Assembly: GCA_016211105.1 (NCBI GenBank)
Contig: JACQSX010000010.1
Location: 276,913 to 340,912, forward strand
DNA from: Acidobacteriota bacterium
GTDB taxonomy: Bacteria > Acidobacteriota > UBA6911 > JACQSX01
Length of the DNA stretch: 64,000 nt
Reading direction: 5' to 3'
The notes beneath the pieces were generated by a model. That model saw only the letters and a program-made list of their open reading frames with translations, was not told the DNA's origin and ran no database searches. How positions within the stretch are numbered: the stretch's first letter is position 1; each line of letters opens with the position of its first letter. Positions 53,370-63,145 of the stretch are shown one piece after another. The translations under genes and the position numbers were made by a program.

Positions 53370-54161
53370 CTATCTTCGCGTGGAGGGACGAGGAACCAGA
53401 GGCTCGTCGCAGTAGATCGCTCCGATCCACTCCCATCCACCCGTAATGGGTTGCATCAGGAAATAGATGTAATCATACGGCGTACTCCATCCATGGGTCT
53501 CAAGCACAAACCAGCCTTCACGAAATGGATAGTTCTGAACCCTCCGTGTCACCTTGATTCCACGGGCGTAATTCTCATCCAGGAACGTGGCGATTTCTTC
53601 AAGGTCTGAGTTGAGAAACTCGCTTTGGCAAGCCCCGAAAATAAAGTTCACTTTACTCACATATTTCTGCAACGATGCATAGTCCCGGCGCCGCACAGCG
53701 TTACCAAGAACGTTTACCAATTGAATTCGGCTCCTGACACGCCAGGAGCGATCGTTGGAGAGCCAGATGAGCCTTCGACGCGCAGAATCAGCATAACTGT
53801 CCCCAATCTCGTCTTTCTCGTCCGGGTAGTCGACGACGATTTTTTGGTAAAGTTGGCGGGCGCGTTCCGGGAACTTTTCCTCCAGACAACGGCCGATTTC
53901 CAGCAAGTAAGAGGCAAACTGGGTCAGGACTTTTCTATCCCGAGCCCGGTTTAACCACTGCTGTGCCTCGTCGCAATTGCCTCGCTGCAAATAACCGTCG
54001 ATCAGAGTTCGAAACGCTTGATCCTGCGCAATGGGATCCTGGTTGCCGGCGATCGTTGCTTTTAACTTTTCCTCTTCGAGAGAATCACGAACTTGTAGAG
54101 GCACGACAAGTGGAGAAAAGGGGGAGAAAAAAAGGACGGCAAACAAAACTGCCAGCATCAT
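53370..54161 (-). CDS. Exported TPR-like protein of unknown function
   Basis: 263 residues beginning with a hydrophobic leader (MMLAVLFAVLFFSPFSPLVV). The middle is helical and TPR-like: RTLIDGYLQRGNCDEAQQWL, then EKFPERARQLYQKIVVDYPD. The C-terminal 100 residues are beta-rich and aromatic (YPFREGWFVLETHGWSTPYD, YFLMQPITGGWEWIGAIYCD). No enzyme motif. Six bases downstream of the 103-codon gene on the same strand, so the two are a small operon. Convergent with lgt. I do not recognise the family. Confidence 0.6.
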   Translation of the reverse strand: MMLAVLFAVLFFSPFSPLVVPLQVRDSLEEEKLKATIAGNQDPIAQDQAFRTLIDGYLQRGNCDEAQQWLNRARDRKVLTQFASYLLEIGRCLEEKFPERARQLYQKIVVDYPDEKDEIGDSYADSARRRLIWLSNDRSWRVRSRIQLVNVLGNAVRRRDYASLQKYVSKVNFIFGACQSEFLNSDLEEIATFLDENYARGIKVTRRVQNYPFREGWFVLETHGWSTPYDYIYFLMQPITGGWEWIGAIYCDEPLVPRPSTRR

Positions 54162-54167
54162 TGAGGC

Positions 54168-54479
54168 TTAACCGGGAGCAGGCTGAGAACGGGAGGGCGC
54201 GGTCTCGTTTACCTCCTCTTCATAGCTGATCAGGTATTCTTTCCATACTCTTCCATCCAATGTGACAGCCCCCAGTTTCCTGATATTGGCGCACTGGAGG
54301 TACTGTTTGGCATCGACCCGGACGGTGACCTGCAATTCGAAGCGGTCCCAGTGCTGAGAGGATTCGGGTATCAGAAAATACAACAAGGCCCGAATCGTGT
54401 GGCTGAACGGTTCCTCGATATAGGTGGCCCAACCGACCAGTTCTTCGTCTACGTAGACTTGGCCATGCTTGATTTCCAT
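54168..54479 (-). CDS. Hypothetical small protein
   Basis: 103 residues from ATG 54479, acidic to neutral, mostly beta strands (HGQVYVDEELVGWATYIEEP, FELQVTVRVDAKQYLQC) with a Pro/Ser tail. No signal peptide and no known motif. It heads the minus-strand pair with the TPR-like gene; the six-base gap supports a joint message. Divergent from the CxxCH barrel gene with 192 bases between, which would hold both promoters. Confidence 0.5.
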   Translation of the reverse strand: MEIKHGQVYVDEELVGWATYIEEPFSHTIRALLYFLIPESSQHWDRFELQVTVRVDAKQYLQCANIRKLGAVTLDGRVWKEYLISYEEEVNETAPSRSQPAPG

Positions 54480-54671
54480 GCGACTGTGATCGTCCTGTAC
54501 AGATTTGAAGAGGAGCGCCGCTACATCATGATGCCCGGGAAGCGGAATTCACCATTTACATGTTTACGTATTCCCTGTCGTCAGACTAAAGCTATCATAA
54601 TTCGAACCGCGGCAAAAACTTTTGTGAACCGCTTTCTTTGTTGCTTGGTCTATTTTTCCAACGGAGGTCGC

Positions 54672-55865
54672 ATGAAACTCGTCAAAGGGATCGTTTTTGT
54701 CATATGGAGCGGAATGCCTCTCATGGCCTTCCCTCAATATCTAGCGCTTTTCACAGAGGACGTGATGAGTTCTCCACAATTTAAGAATCGTTGCGCCACT
54801 TGCCACATCAATCCTGCTGGTGGTGGCCCGCGCAACGATTTCGGCCAAGCTTTCGCGGCAAACAACTTTTCGATTACTCCGGAGTTGCGCGCGCGTTTTC
54901 CCGAACGCTTCCAATACCCAAGGCAGGTGATTGATGAGCACATCGAGATTGATTACGCGGATCCTTCCAACAAGAAGGTGGTGCTGAAAAAAGATGGCGT
55001 GGTCCGGCTGATTGACCCGTCCCATCCGCCTGGATCTGGCGCGGCTGCAAATGTGGTTGGAGAAGCAATATCCGTCACAGCGGGCGGTGGAGTATCGGAA
55101 TGGGACCGTCCTCTGCAAGTTTCCAGTCGCTGGATCAATTTACCCCAGCCGGTCGCGGTACATCGTAACGACGTAAGCTTCGTAGTGCAGCATCGGTTCA
55201 GCGCGCCACTGTTTGTGGGCTCAGCGCCACAGCTCTTCGGCCTGGACAGCACGGCGAACATTTCCTTGGGGTTCAATTTCTGGATCTGGGAGCATGTGAT
55301 GGCGTCTATTTATCGAGCGCGCTTTGACCGCGTCGTGGAAATCGGTGTCGCCGGAGATCTGTGGCAGCAGCAACGCGGCAACCCGGTTTCGCTGGCGGCC
55401 CAAATCGGGGTGGATGGCCGAGACAACTTTGGAGATTTCTATTCCCCTCATCTACAGGTGACGGTAGCGCGGCAATTTGGCAGGCGCGTCGGCGTGCTGC
55501 TTGCGCCGGCAGTGATTTTTAACAGCCAGAGCAGCACGTTGTCCTTTCTGCGCGATTTCGCGACAAAACCCGACAAAGATTACACGGTTAATCTGGGCGC
55601 CGGACTCTCGGCTAAAGTCACGCCTTCGGTCTCGATTGTGGGAGAGTATATCCCTCGAGTGGCGGGTTTTCGAGGTTACTTTACCGACCGGCCGGCTCTT
55701 TCTGTTGCGCTGCAGAAGCAAACGTTTCGCCATGTGTTCAGTGTGGTGATGTCGACTTCGAGGGAAGTGAGCATTGCCGGGTATGGTCCCAATATTGGAA
55801 CGGATGCAAGTGATACCGCCAATCGCCTGAAGATTGGATTTAATATCTTTAGAAAACTGAGGTAA
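54672..55865 (+). CDS. Exported beta-barrel protein with N-terminal CxxCH (DUF5777-like)
   Basis: 397 residues from ATG 54672 with GGAGG five bases upstream; the track start 54351 is antisense to the divergent gene. Signal peptide [20 protein letters not shown], then [22 protein letters not shown], a single CxxCH c-type haem motif, then a long beta-rich region ([40 protein letters not shown]) ending [14 protein letters not shown] like an outer-membrane barrel. This resembles DUF5777-type barrels, which accompany redox modules (from memory). Seven bases before the next gene, which carries another Cys-His motif. An electron-transfer or metal role at the outer membrane is possible but unproven. 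Confidence 0.72.
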   Translation: MKLVKGIVFVIWSGMPLMAFPQYLALFTEDVMSSPQFKNRCATCHINPAGGGPRNDFGQAFAANNFSITPELRARFPERFQYPRQVIDEHIEIDYADPSNKKVVLKKDGVVRLIDPSHPPGSGAAANVVGEAISVTAGGGVSEWDRPLQVSSRWINLPQPVAVHRNDVSFVVQHRFSAPLFVGSAPQLFGLDSTANISLGFNFWIWEHVMASIYRARFDRVVEIGVAGDLWQQQRGNPVSLAAQIGVDGRDNFGDFYSPHLQVTVARQFGRRVGVLLAPAVIFNSQSSTLSFLRDFATKPDKDYTVNLGAGLSAKVTPSVSIVGEYIPRVAGFRGYFTDRPALSVALQKQTFRHVFSVVMSTSREVSIAGYGPNIGTDASDTANRLKIGFNIFRKLR

Positions 55866-55872
55866 ACAACGA

Positions 55873-57396
55873 GTGAAACTTTCAAGAGTATTGGGCGCTT
55901 TGTTGGCTTCCACGTTTCTGGTCGTTTGCTTTCTGCTGGCCGAGAGCGGCGGGGCCCCCGCGCAGGCCATAGGAAATCCCAACATGTGTGTGCAGAGCGG
56001 ATGTCACGAAAGCTTCCGGTTGAATCAAAATGCGAATCTACTGACTGTGACCGGATTTCCTGCAACGTACAATCCGGGCACAACCTATGACGTCACCGTC
56101 AGCGTCGGGAATAATCCTACCGTCAGCCCCTCGAGAGCGCTGGCAGGATTTGCGGCCTTTGTGAACAAAGATGGGACGCCTTTTACCGCATCGGTGGGCA
56201 CGTTGACCGCCGCGGATCCAGGTACACGCTTAGCGCCTTATACGGATGGCCGCGTTCAAATTACTTATGTCACGCACAACGCGCCTCGGCCCGGTTCTCC
56301 AGCCGCCAACTTTACCTTTCGTTGGACGGCGCCCTTGACCGACAGCGGGAGTGTGGTACTGGTAGTAGGTTCAAATTCAGCCAATGGAGACGGAACGCAT
56401 ACCGGGGATTTCATCAGTAAGCAGACATTCACGGCACAGGCAGGAGCAGCGTCTTGTACGTTTGCGATCAACCCTGCAAGCCAATCTTTTGCCGCCAGCG
56501 GCGGCACAGGCGACATCAACGTTGCGGCAAATGCCGACTGCAGTTGGACGGCGACCAGCAACTCTGGTTTTATTGACATCACCAACGGCGCCAGCGGCAC
56601 GGGCAACGGCGCGGTGCGGTACTCGGTAGCCGCCAACACCAGTCTGGATAGCCGTACCGGGATACTGACCGTCGCTGGTCAGACGTTTACCGTAACACAG
56701 GCGGGCGCGCAGCCTGAAAATGAGAAGCTCTTCTTTGCCCAGTTTGGAGACGGTCAACTTCAAAGCGGCCAGAAATTCGCCTCGATCCTGATTGCAATGA
56801 ATGGCTCGACTTCGCAGACGGCTTCCGGAACGGTCAAGCTGTTTGATCCCGACGGAGACCCACTTTCATTGTCCATTAACGGCACGCAAGTCAATGGCAG
56901 TTTTCGTTTCGATATTCCACCTCAGGGAATACGTTTCTTTGCCAGTGACGCCGCGGGACCGCTGGTGACGGGATCAGTCCAGGTTACCTCCACCATTCCC
57001 ATTGTCGGCACGATTCTATTTGCCAGCGGCATAGGCACTACCGGTGTGGCCGGCACCCAGCCCCTGGCCAGGTTCATGGTTCCCATCGAATCCGATGGCG
57101 CGGCGGGGGTAGATATAGGCGTAGCGGCCTCCAATCCTACATCCTCGCTGGTGGACGTGATGCTGATTTTGCGCGACAGCGATGGCAAACCCGTTGCCAA
57201 TGGAAATGCGGTTGTGTTGCTTGCCCCGAACGGCCAATTGGCTCAATTCGCGAGGGAAATCTTCAAAGATCGGGGAATTGACTTCTCGCGCTTCAGAGGA
57301 AGCCTGGAAGTGAATTCACCCGTGCCGATTAACGGCATGGCAATCCGCGTCAGTCCTGGGCAGTTCACCACGCTTCCCGTGGCGGCGATTAATTAA
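55873..57396 (+). CDS. Secreted protein: CxxxCH reeler-like domain plus BACON domain
   Basis: 507 residues, GTG 55873, signal peptide [18 protein letters not shown]. The first domain starts [12 protein letters not shown] and runs through [20 protein letters not shown], matching the 'choice-of-anchor V'/reeler-like type that normally begins with CxxCH; here the spacing is CxxxCH. The second domain is a BACON Ig-like fold ([54 protein letters not shown]). The last 200 residues form beta domains ([20 protein letters not shown]) of a type common in acidobacterial surface proteins. Cotranscribed with the CxxCH barrel gene. BACON domains often bind glycans or mucin. Confidence 0.75.
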   Translation: MKLSRVLGALLASTFLVVCFLLAESGGAPAQAIGNPNMCVQSGCHESFRLNQNANLLTVTGFPATYNPGTTYDVTVSVGNNPTVSPSRALAGFAAFVNKDGTPFTASVGTLTAADPGTRLAPYTDGRVQITYVTHNAPRPGSPAANFTFRWTAPLTDSGSVVLVVGSNSANGDGTHTGDFISKQTFTAQAGAASCTFAINPASQSFAASGGTGDINVAANADCSWTATSNSGFIDITNGASGTGNGAVRYSVAANTSLDSRTGILTVAGQTFTVTQAGAQPENEKLFFAQFGDGQLQSGQKFASILIAMNGSTSQTASGTVKLFDPDGDPLSLSINGTQVNGSFRFDIPPQGIRFFASDAAGPLVTGSVQVTSTIPIVGTILFASGIGTTGVAGTQPLARFMVPIESDGAAGVDIGVAASNPTSSLVDVMLILRDSDGKPVANGNAVVLLAPNGQLAQFAREIFKDRGIDFSRFRGSLEVNSPVPINGMAIRVSPGQFTTLPVAAIN

Positions 57397-57579
57397 TTAA
57401 GAGATTGACCGAGGGACACGAGACGTAAGGCGGCCAAGACGTTCTGCCCCGGCTCCTCCTGGAAGGCCGTTGCACCCATTTCCGGCGCCAACTCGCGCAT
57501 TTTGAATTGATTTCTAAACGAATCCTTCGGATCCATTTTTCGAGCGGCTATTCGCGACACACACATCTTAGATTTTTGC

Positions 57580-57608
57580 TTGACACGGCCATTCCACGGG
57601 CGTAAAAG
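57580..57608 (+). promoter_or_regulatory. Possible promoter of the second TonB receptor
   Basis: A perfect TTGACA at 57580-57585 is followed after 17 bp by TAAAAG (57603-57608), a weak -10. It lies about 40 bases before the GTG start; the SD GGAAGGAGG follows. The rest of 57397-57579 shows nothing distinct. Confidence 0.4.
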
Positions 57609-57645
57609 CGAAACAAATCCTCAAAAAGGAAGGAGGGTGAAAGCC

Positions 57646-60600
57646 GTGAGCAAACGCATGAGTTTTATCTGTCTAGCGTTGGCTTTTCTTCTGAGCCGGG
57701 AAGTGATCTTTTCCCAGAGTACAAATGGAACCATTTTGGGAACCGTCAAGGATGCTACCGGAGCTGTATTGCCCGGAGTCACGATCACCGCGCGTAGTGT
57801 AGATACGGGTCAAAGTCGTGCCGTGATTTCAGATGATGTAGGTCTCTACCGGGTACGAGAGATCCCCGTTGGCAGTTACGAACTGCGGGCAGAGCTGAGC
57901 GGCTTCCAGACAGCCGTGCGCAGAGGAATTGAGCTGACAGCCGGACAAGAGGCGGTCATCGATTTTACCCTCCAGGTGGGCAATCTTGCCGAAGAAGTGG
58001 TGGTCACAGCGGAAACCCCGCTGGTGAATACTACCAGCGCCACGCTTTCAAACCTGGTCGACCAACGGCAGGTCCATGAGTTGCCTTTGAATGCCCGGGA
58101 CTTGACCCAACTCTCACTGCTTTCTCCAGGCGTGACGTATTCGCGCACAGCGTCATTTGGCACCCAGTACAGCGGGACTGCGCAATTGAAGATCTCTGTG
58201 GGTGGCGCACGAATCTGGATGACTGGGTTCTTGCTGGATGGTAACGACATTACCGACAGTTCGCGCAGCAAGAGTGTTGCCGGAGCGGCGGGCTCTCTGT
58301 TTGGCGTTGAAACGGTGCGGGAATTTCAGGTTCTCACAAATAACTATTCCGCACAACTGGGACGCTTTTCAGGGGGCGTCATCAGTTTGGTCACAAAGTC
58401 GGGCACCAATGAATTTCACGGCAGTGTTTTTGAGTTTCTCCGCAATGACAATCTGGACGCGCGCAACTTCTTCGATCCCGGAGCGCCGCCCGAGTTCAAG
58501 CGCAATCAATTTGGCTTCACTTTGGGTGGCCCGATCCAGAGAGATCAAACTTTCTTCTTTGGCAGTTACGAGGGATTCCGGGAACGCTTGGGAGTGACGT
58601 ATCGTCCACGCGTGCCTACGGTGGATGTGCGGCGCGGGATTCTGCCCGATGGAAGGAAGGTCGAGATCAATCCGAGTGTGGGACCATTCTTAGCGGTGTA
58701 TCCGCTGCCTACGCCTGGTGGCCGGGCATTCGGAGGGGGTGGAGCGGAGTACATCGTAGCAAAGACTCAACCTACCACGGATGACTTCTGGACAGGCAAG
58801 GTCGATCATGCGTTTTCCCAGTCCGATTCTTTTATGCTGCGCTACACAATCGATGTCAGCGACGTTACGCGGAACGGAAACGGACTTCCGGGAACCGGTT
58901 GGGTCTCAAATTCGGGGAATCATTATGTGACGCTTGAAGAAAAGCATATTTTCTCCTCGAATTTGATCGACACCGCTCGCTTCGGCTTCAGTCGGAACCG
59001 CTGGTCCATATTACCACCACCAGATTCTCCACCGCTGTCGATTGCGCTCATTCCCGACCAACCACTGGGGACAGTGAGCCCGGGAAGTGGGATCACCAGT
59101 CTGGGCGTCAATGTTGTGGGACAGGTCACATCGAACACATTTCAGTTCATGGATGATCTCTTCATCACCCGAGGACGGCATGATCTGAAGACGGGTTTCA
59201 GCATCACCCGGTATCAGAACAACGACTTTTTTGACTTTCAATTCCAGGGCGTTTACAACTTTAGCTCTCTGGAAGCATTCGTTACCGGGAAACCGGCAAC
59301 TTGGCTTGGTGTTTTGCCAGGCTCGGATACTCGTCGGGGCAATCGGCAAACAGTTGTCGGAATGTATGTGCAGGACGACACCAAACTGCGACCGAATGTT
59401 ACATTGAATCTTGGTTTACGATACGAATTTACTACGAGCCCCACGGAAGTAAACGGTAAAGTAGTCAACCTACGTGATCCTCTCCGCGATTCGGAAACTA
59501 CTGCTGGCGATCCTTTTTTTGAAAATCCCTCCAAGAAGAATTTTGCGCCTCGGATCGGATTTGCCTGGGATCCTTTTAAAGACGGGAAAACGTCTGTTCG
59601 TGGCGGATTTGGGATTTTTCACGACACTATGCTTTTTTACCAGTTCGCACATCCCATGCGCGATCAATTCCCTCTGCGTAAGAACATCGCTATTGACAAT
59701 CCAACTTTCCCATGTCCAGCAAGACGGTGTCCCGCCGCTTCTACCGAGGATCTGGGGAGCGCGCAGGCGCAGAATCTTCGATCGATGAGGGTAATGGAAT
59801 TTAAGCCGAACCAGCCTTACATGATGCAATGGAATTTAACGCTGCAAAGAGAAGTGGCGGGGCAAACAACCGTCACGATCGGCTACGCAGGATCGCGCGG
59901 CATCCATCTGCAGGGTTCGCATGTCGTAAACATCGCAGTTCCACAAGTCCTTCCCGATGGGCAGAAGTTTTTTGCGCCTGGCTTAGCGCGAAGGAACCCA
60001 AACTGGGATGATCTCTTCTATCTCGATTACGGCTACAGTTCTTCTTACCACGGGCTGCAATTAAGCGCAGGCAAGCGATTCGGCAGTGGACTCCAATTCC
60101 AAGGGTCGTATACAGGGTCCCGCTGTATTGACGAGGGGTCCCAGTATGGTGGGGGCGACTTCACAGGGCCGGGATACCAAGCTCAGGATCCTTTCGACGT
60201 GAAGGGGAGCAATCGAGCTTTGTGTAACCACCATGTTGGTCACAACTTTACGTTTAACTATGTCTACGCTCTGCCCATCCGGGGTCTGTCCGGGCTGGGG
60301 CAGAAGCTCCTGGAAGGATGGCAGCTCAGTGGAATCGCTAGCATATACAGTGGCCCGCCCCTTCAAATCAACTTGGGCAGTTTGGTTGACTGGAACCGGG
60401 ACCGGAATCGAGGAGATGAGAGACCAAACTTGAGGCCCGGAGCCAGCAATAGTCCGGTTCTAAGCGGCGGCAGAAGCGCCGATTTATATTTCGATCCTAA
60501 GGCGTTTGAATTGCCCCCTGCCGGCTTTTACGGCAATGTAGGGCGCAACACGCTTATTGGGCCGGGGGTCGCCACATTTGATTTCTCCATGATCAAAAGC

Positions 60601-60795
60601 ACAATGATACGGGAGAAGGCAACCCTTCAATTCCGGGCGGAATTTTTCAACCTTTTCAACCGAGCCAACTTCGGAATTCCGGCTACTTCAATTTTTGCGA
60701 ATGCGAGTGGCGCTCTGGTCAGCGGTGTTGGGAGCATTAACAGTACGACCACGACGTCGCGCCAGATCCAATTTGGGTTGAAGCTGTTGTTCTAA
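57646..60795 (+). CDS. TonB-dependent receptor (Oar-like), complete
   Basis: 1049 residues from GTG 57646, nine bases after GGAGG; ATG 57658 and GTG 57637 are alternatives. Signal peptide LALAFLLSREVIFSQ; carboxypeptidase-regulatory-like domain GTILGTVKDATGAVLPGVTI to DFTLQVGNLAEEVVVTAETP; plug with NARDLTQLSLLSPG and FSGGVISLVTKSGTNEFHGS; barrel ending RQIQFGLKLLF. This is the typical Acidobacteriota Oar-like receptor for large ligands, often sugars or peptides. The amidase gene follows 129 bases later and could share its message. It belongs to the same general type as the truncated receptor at the window start. Confidence 0.94.
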   Translation: MSKRMSFICLALAFLLSREVIFSQSTNGTILGTVKDATGAVLPGVTITARSVDTGQSRAVISDDVGLYRVREIPVGSYELRAELSGFQTAVRRGIELTAGQEAVIDFTLQVGNLAEEVVVTAETPLVNTTSATLSNLVDQRQVHELPLNARDLTQLSLLSPGVTYSRTASFGTQYSGTAQLKISVGGARIWMTGFLLDGNDITDSSRSKSVAGAAGSLFGVETVREFQVLTNNYSAQLGRFSGGVISLVTKSGTNEFHGSVFEFLRNDNLDARNFFDPGAPPEFKRNQFGFTLGGPIQRDQTFFFGSYEGFRERLGVTYRPRVPTVDVRRGILPDGRKVEINPSVGPFLAVYPLPTPGGRAFGGGGAEYIVAKTQPTTDDFWTGKVDHAFSQSDSFMLRYTIDVSDVTRNGNGLPGTGWVSNSGNHYVTLEEKHIFSSNLIDTARFGFSRNRWSILPPPDSPPLSIALIPDQPLGTVSPGSGITSLGVNVVGQVTSNTFQFMDDLFITRGRHDLKTGFSITRYQNNDFFDFQFQGVYNFSSLEAFVTGKPATWLGVLPGSDTRRGNRQTVVGMYVQDDTKLRPNVTLNLGLRYEFTTSPTEVNGKVVNLRDPLRDSETTAGDPFFENPSKKNFAPRIGFAWDPFKDGKTSVRGGFGIFHDTMLFYQFAHPMRDQFPLRKNIAIDNPTFPCPARRCPAASTEDLGSAQAQNLRSMRVMEFKPNQPYMMQWNLTLQREVAGQTTVTIGYAGSRGIHLQGSHVVNIAVPQVLPDGQKFFAPGLARRNPNWDDLFYLDYGYSSSYHGLQLSAGKRFGSGLQFQGSYTGSRCIDEGSQYGGGDFTGPGYQAQDPFDVKGSNRALCNHHVGHNFTFNYVYALPIRGLSGLGQKLLEGWQLSGIASIYSGPPLQINLGSLVDWNRDRNRGDERPNLRPGASNSPVLSGGRSADLYFDPKAFELPPAGFYGNVGRNTLIGPGVATFDFSMIKSTMIREKATLQFRAEFFNLFNRANFGIPATSIFANASGALVSGVGSINSTTTTSRQIQFGLKLLF

Positions 60796-60924
60796 GGCAA
60801 CGGCCGTCAGAGCTACTCGAAAATGCCTCATAGAGAAAGTCTTCTTTTGATGTGTCGCCATCAGTTGATGCGTTCTACTCTTGAGGGAATTCGATGCAAA
60901 GATGGCAACAAAGGAGATCTTTCC

Positions 60925-62553
60925 ATGAAGGAAGGGAAAATTACACCATTCCGGTCGAGACCCTTAAGATCGACTGGACTTCTAGCGGTCGGCTTGCTCT
61001 CTCTGCTGGTTGTCGCCCATTGCAACAAGAAGGCCGAGGCCAAGTCTTTCCACCTTCTGGATGCGACGGTAGACGATATTCACAATGCCTACAAGTTGGG
61101 CCAACTCACGTCTCGCCAACTGGTCCAACTGTACCTTGATCGCATAGAGGCATACGACAAGAAGGGACCCAACATTAATTCGATCATAACGGTGAACCCG
61201 AAGGCCCTTGAAGACGCAGACAAACTGGATGCCGCATTGAAAACTTCTGGTCTTGTCGGTCCGCTTCACGGCATTCCGGTAATTCTTAAAGATCAGGTGG
61301 ATGCCAAGGGCATGCCGACAACCATGGGCTCGGTGTTGTTCAAGGATTACTACCCGGACAAAGACGCCTTTGTAGTGGAGAAGCTGAAAAAAGCCGGGGC
61401 CATCATTCTAGCCAAAGCCACGCTGGGTGAACTTGGAGGAGGTGACACGCACGGTTCTCTTTTTGGATCGACGCGAAACCCGTATGCATTGGATCGAACG
61501 GTAGGTGGCTCTTCGGGTGGCCCGGGAGGGAGTATTTCAGCAAACTTTGCCAGCCTAGGAATAGGGCAGGAAGGCTACGCTTCGATACGCAGGCCATCAA
61601 GCTGGAATTGTTTGGTGGGGATGAGGCCTTCAGCCGGCCTTGTAAGTCGCACCGGGGTGTTTAACGGATGGCCGACCACAACTGGTTCTCTGGGTCCGAT
61701 GACGCGCACCGTAGCAGACTTGGCCGCATTGTTGGATGTCCTGGTGGGGTATGATCCAGAAGACCCAATTACAGCGCTGGCGGTTGGCAATACTCCGCCT
61801 AGCTACAGACAATTCCTCAACAAGGATGGTCTCAAAGGCGCGCGCGTTGGGGTCTTGCGCGAGCCCATGGGTTATGAGTCGGAGCCCGGGTCAGAAGATT
61901 TCTCAAAAGTCACCGAGATATTCGACAAAGCGATTCAGGAATTGAAGGCTGCGGGGGCCAGCGTCGTTGATCCCATTGTGATTCCCAACCTAAACGAGCT
62001 GCTCGCGAAACGAGCCGGAGGCCCGGATGACGGTGAAGGGTTTAACGTGTACTTCGGCCGAAGCGCCCATGCCCCGTTCAAATCTCGTCAGGAAATGCAA
62101 CAATCACCACTGTACGCCAAGGTATTTCGATCAGCGGGAGGAAGCACGACGGGTGCCTCGGCCGCGAGATTGGCAGATCCAACGTTGCGACACTACCAAT
62201 ATCTGCTGGCGAGAGACCAGCTCATGATCCATGTGCTCAAAGTGATGGCAGATCATAAATTAGACGCCATCGTGCACAAGTCTGTGGAACACCAGCCGAC
62301 GTTGATTAGCCAAGGGGTCAATCCGCCTTACGTGAACCAGAAGGGAGCGCCGCATTTGAACACGTTCTTGATATTTGTCCCTACCATCACCGTACCGGCG
62401 GGATTTACAAGGGACAACCTTCCCGTTGGGATTAGCTTCCTTGGGAGGCCTTACAGTGAAGGAGTGGTGATAAAACTGGCCTACGCTTACGAACAGTCGA
62501 CGCACCATCGCAGACCTCCAAGCAGCACCCCGCCGCTTCAACGTGAACCCTGA
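60925..62553 (+). CDS. Exported amidase (amidase-signature family)
   Basis: 542 residues from ATG 60925 with AAGGAG eight bases upstream; the track start 60823 is less likely. Hydrophobic export segment STGLLAVGLLSLLVVAHC, perhaps a lipoprotein. Ser-cisSer-Lys triad: Lys in GIPVILKDQVDAKG, cis-Ser in VGGSSGGPGGS and nucleophile Ser in EGYASIRRPSSWN. The usual DTGGSIR reads QEGYASIR, keeping the Ser but changing its lead-in. The family hydrolyses amides of small acids, peptides or acyl amines; being exported next to a TonB receptor, it may process a substrate in the periplasm. Substrate unknown. Confidence 0.9.
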   Translation: MKEGKITPFRSRPLRSTGLLAVGLLSLLVVAHCNKKAEAKSFHLLDATVDDIHNAYKLGQLTSRQLVQLYLDRIEAYDKKGPNINSIITVNPKALEDADKLDAALKTSGLVGPLHGIPVILKDQVDAKGMPTTMGSVLFKDYYPDKDAFVVEKLKKAGAIILAKATLGELGGGDTHGSLFGSTRNPYALDRTVGGSSGGPGGSISANFASLGIGQEGYASIRRPSSWNCLVGMRPSAGLVSRTGVFNGWPTTTGSLGPMTRTVADLAALLDVLVGYDPEDPITALAVGNTPPSYRQFLNKDGLKGARVGVLREPMGYESEPGSEDFSKVTEIFDKAIQELKAAGASVVDPIVIPNLNELLAKRAGGPDDGEGFNVYFGRSAHAPFKSRQEMQQSPLYAKVFRSAGGSTTGASAARLADPTLRHYQYLLARDQLMIHVLKVMADHKLDAIVHKSVEHQPTLISQGVNPPYVNQKGAPHLNTFLIFVPTITVPAGFTRDNLPVGISFLGRPYSEGVVIKLAYAYEQSTHHRRPPSSTPPLQREP

Positions 62554-63145
62554 GGGAATAATTCGGCGCCGCACGTGTAAAGCAAGCGGACTGTGGAATG
62601 CGGAATGGCAATTTAACTTCAAATCCGCACTCACTTGTCCGTTCCCTGAGAACGTGTGAAGAAATTGGCATACCATCTCTGCCGCGCCAGGCTATCGCGA
62701 CTGTAGAGACGCCCCGCCGGGGCGTCTCTACGAACCGATGGGATCGATTTCGATTTTTTCACACGTTCTGACGATAGCGGCTCGAATTTTCCCCCACTTT
62801 CTTAGTTGTGCGGCTTGCACCGCTGTAACAAGTCCGCGGAGTGGGCATCCAGAGTTGTAGGCCCAGGTTTTTCTGGTTGACATCCTAAGGGAAATGTGGC
62901 GTATAGAGGCTCAAATGACGTCGAGAGGGCATTTTCATGACTGCAGAAGAGCGCTGCTTCTCACGGGAACAATCGTGTGCGCTAGATGTCTTGGGAACGC
63001 TGCGCACTTTTTCTCGTCCACGAAGCCTCTCTGCCTGCGGTCTCTCACGATCTGGCTTGCGTTTAGCTTTGGCGATTCTTGGCGGCGAACATCTGCCTAA
63101 TAGTGGCCTTTGCTCAAAATTTTGGAATCAGTGGACGAATATTTC
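62554..63145. other. Intergenic with two repeat families
   Basis: 592 bases. A diverged CCGAGCCGCG-type repeat (about 62560-62650: CGGCGCCGCACGTGTAAAGC to CCGTTCCCTGAG) runs straight into composite palindromic element C (62647-62771). Beyond 62772 no gene or clear promoter is visible; the 70-codon ORF at 62937 has no supporting signal. Confidence 0.6.
62647..62771. repeat. Composite palindromic element C (core plus outer inverted repeat)
   Basis: Outer ends TGAGAACGTGTGAAGAAAT and ATTTTTTCACACGTTCTGA are inverted with 17 of 19 matches. The core at 62703-62731 is GTAGAGACGCCCCG / CGGGGCGTCTCTAC, perfect apart from the central base. Same plan as element B (22692-22801). Confidence 0.75.
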
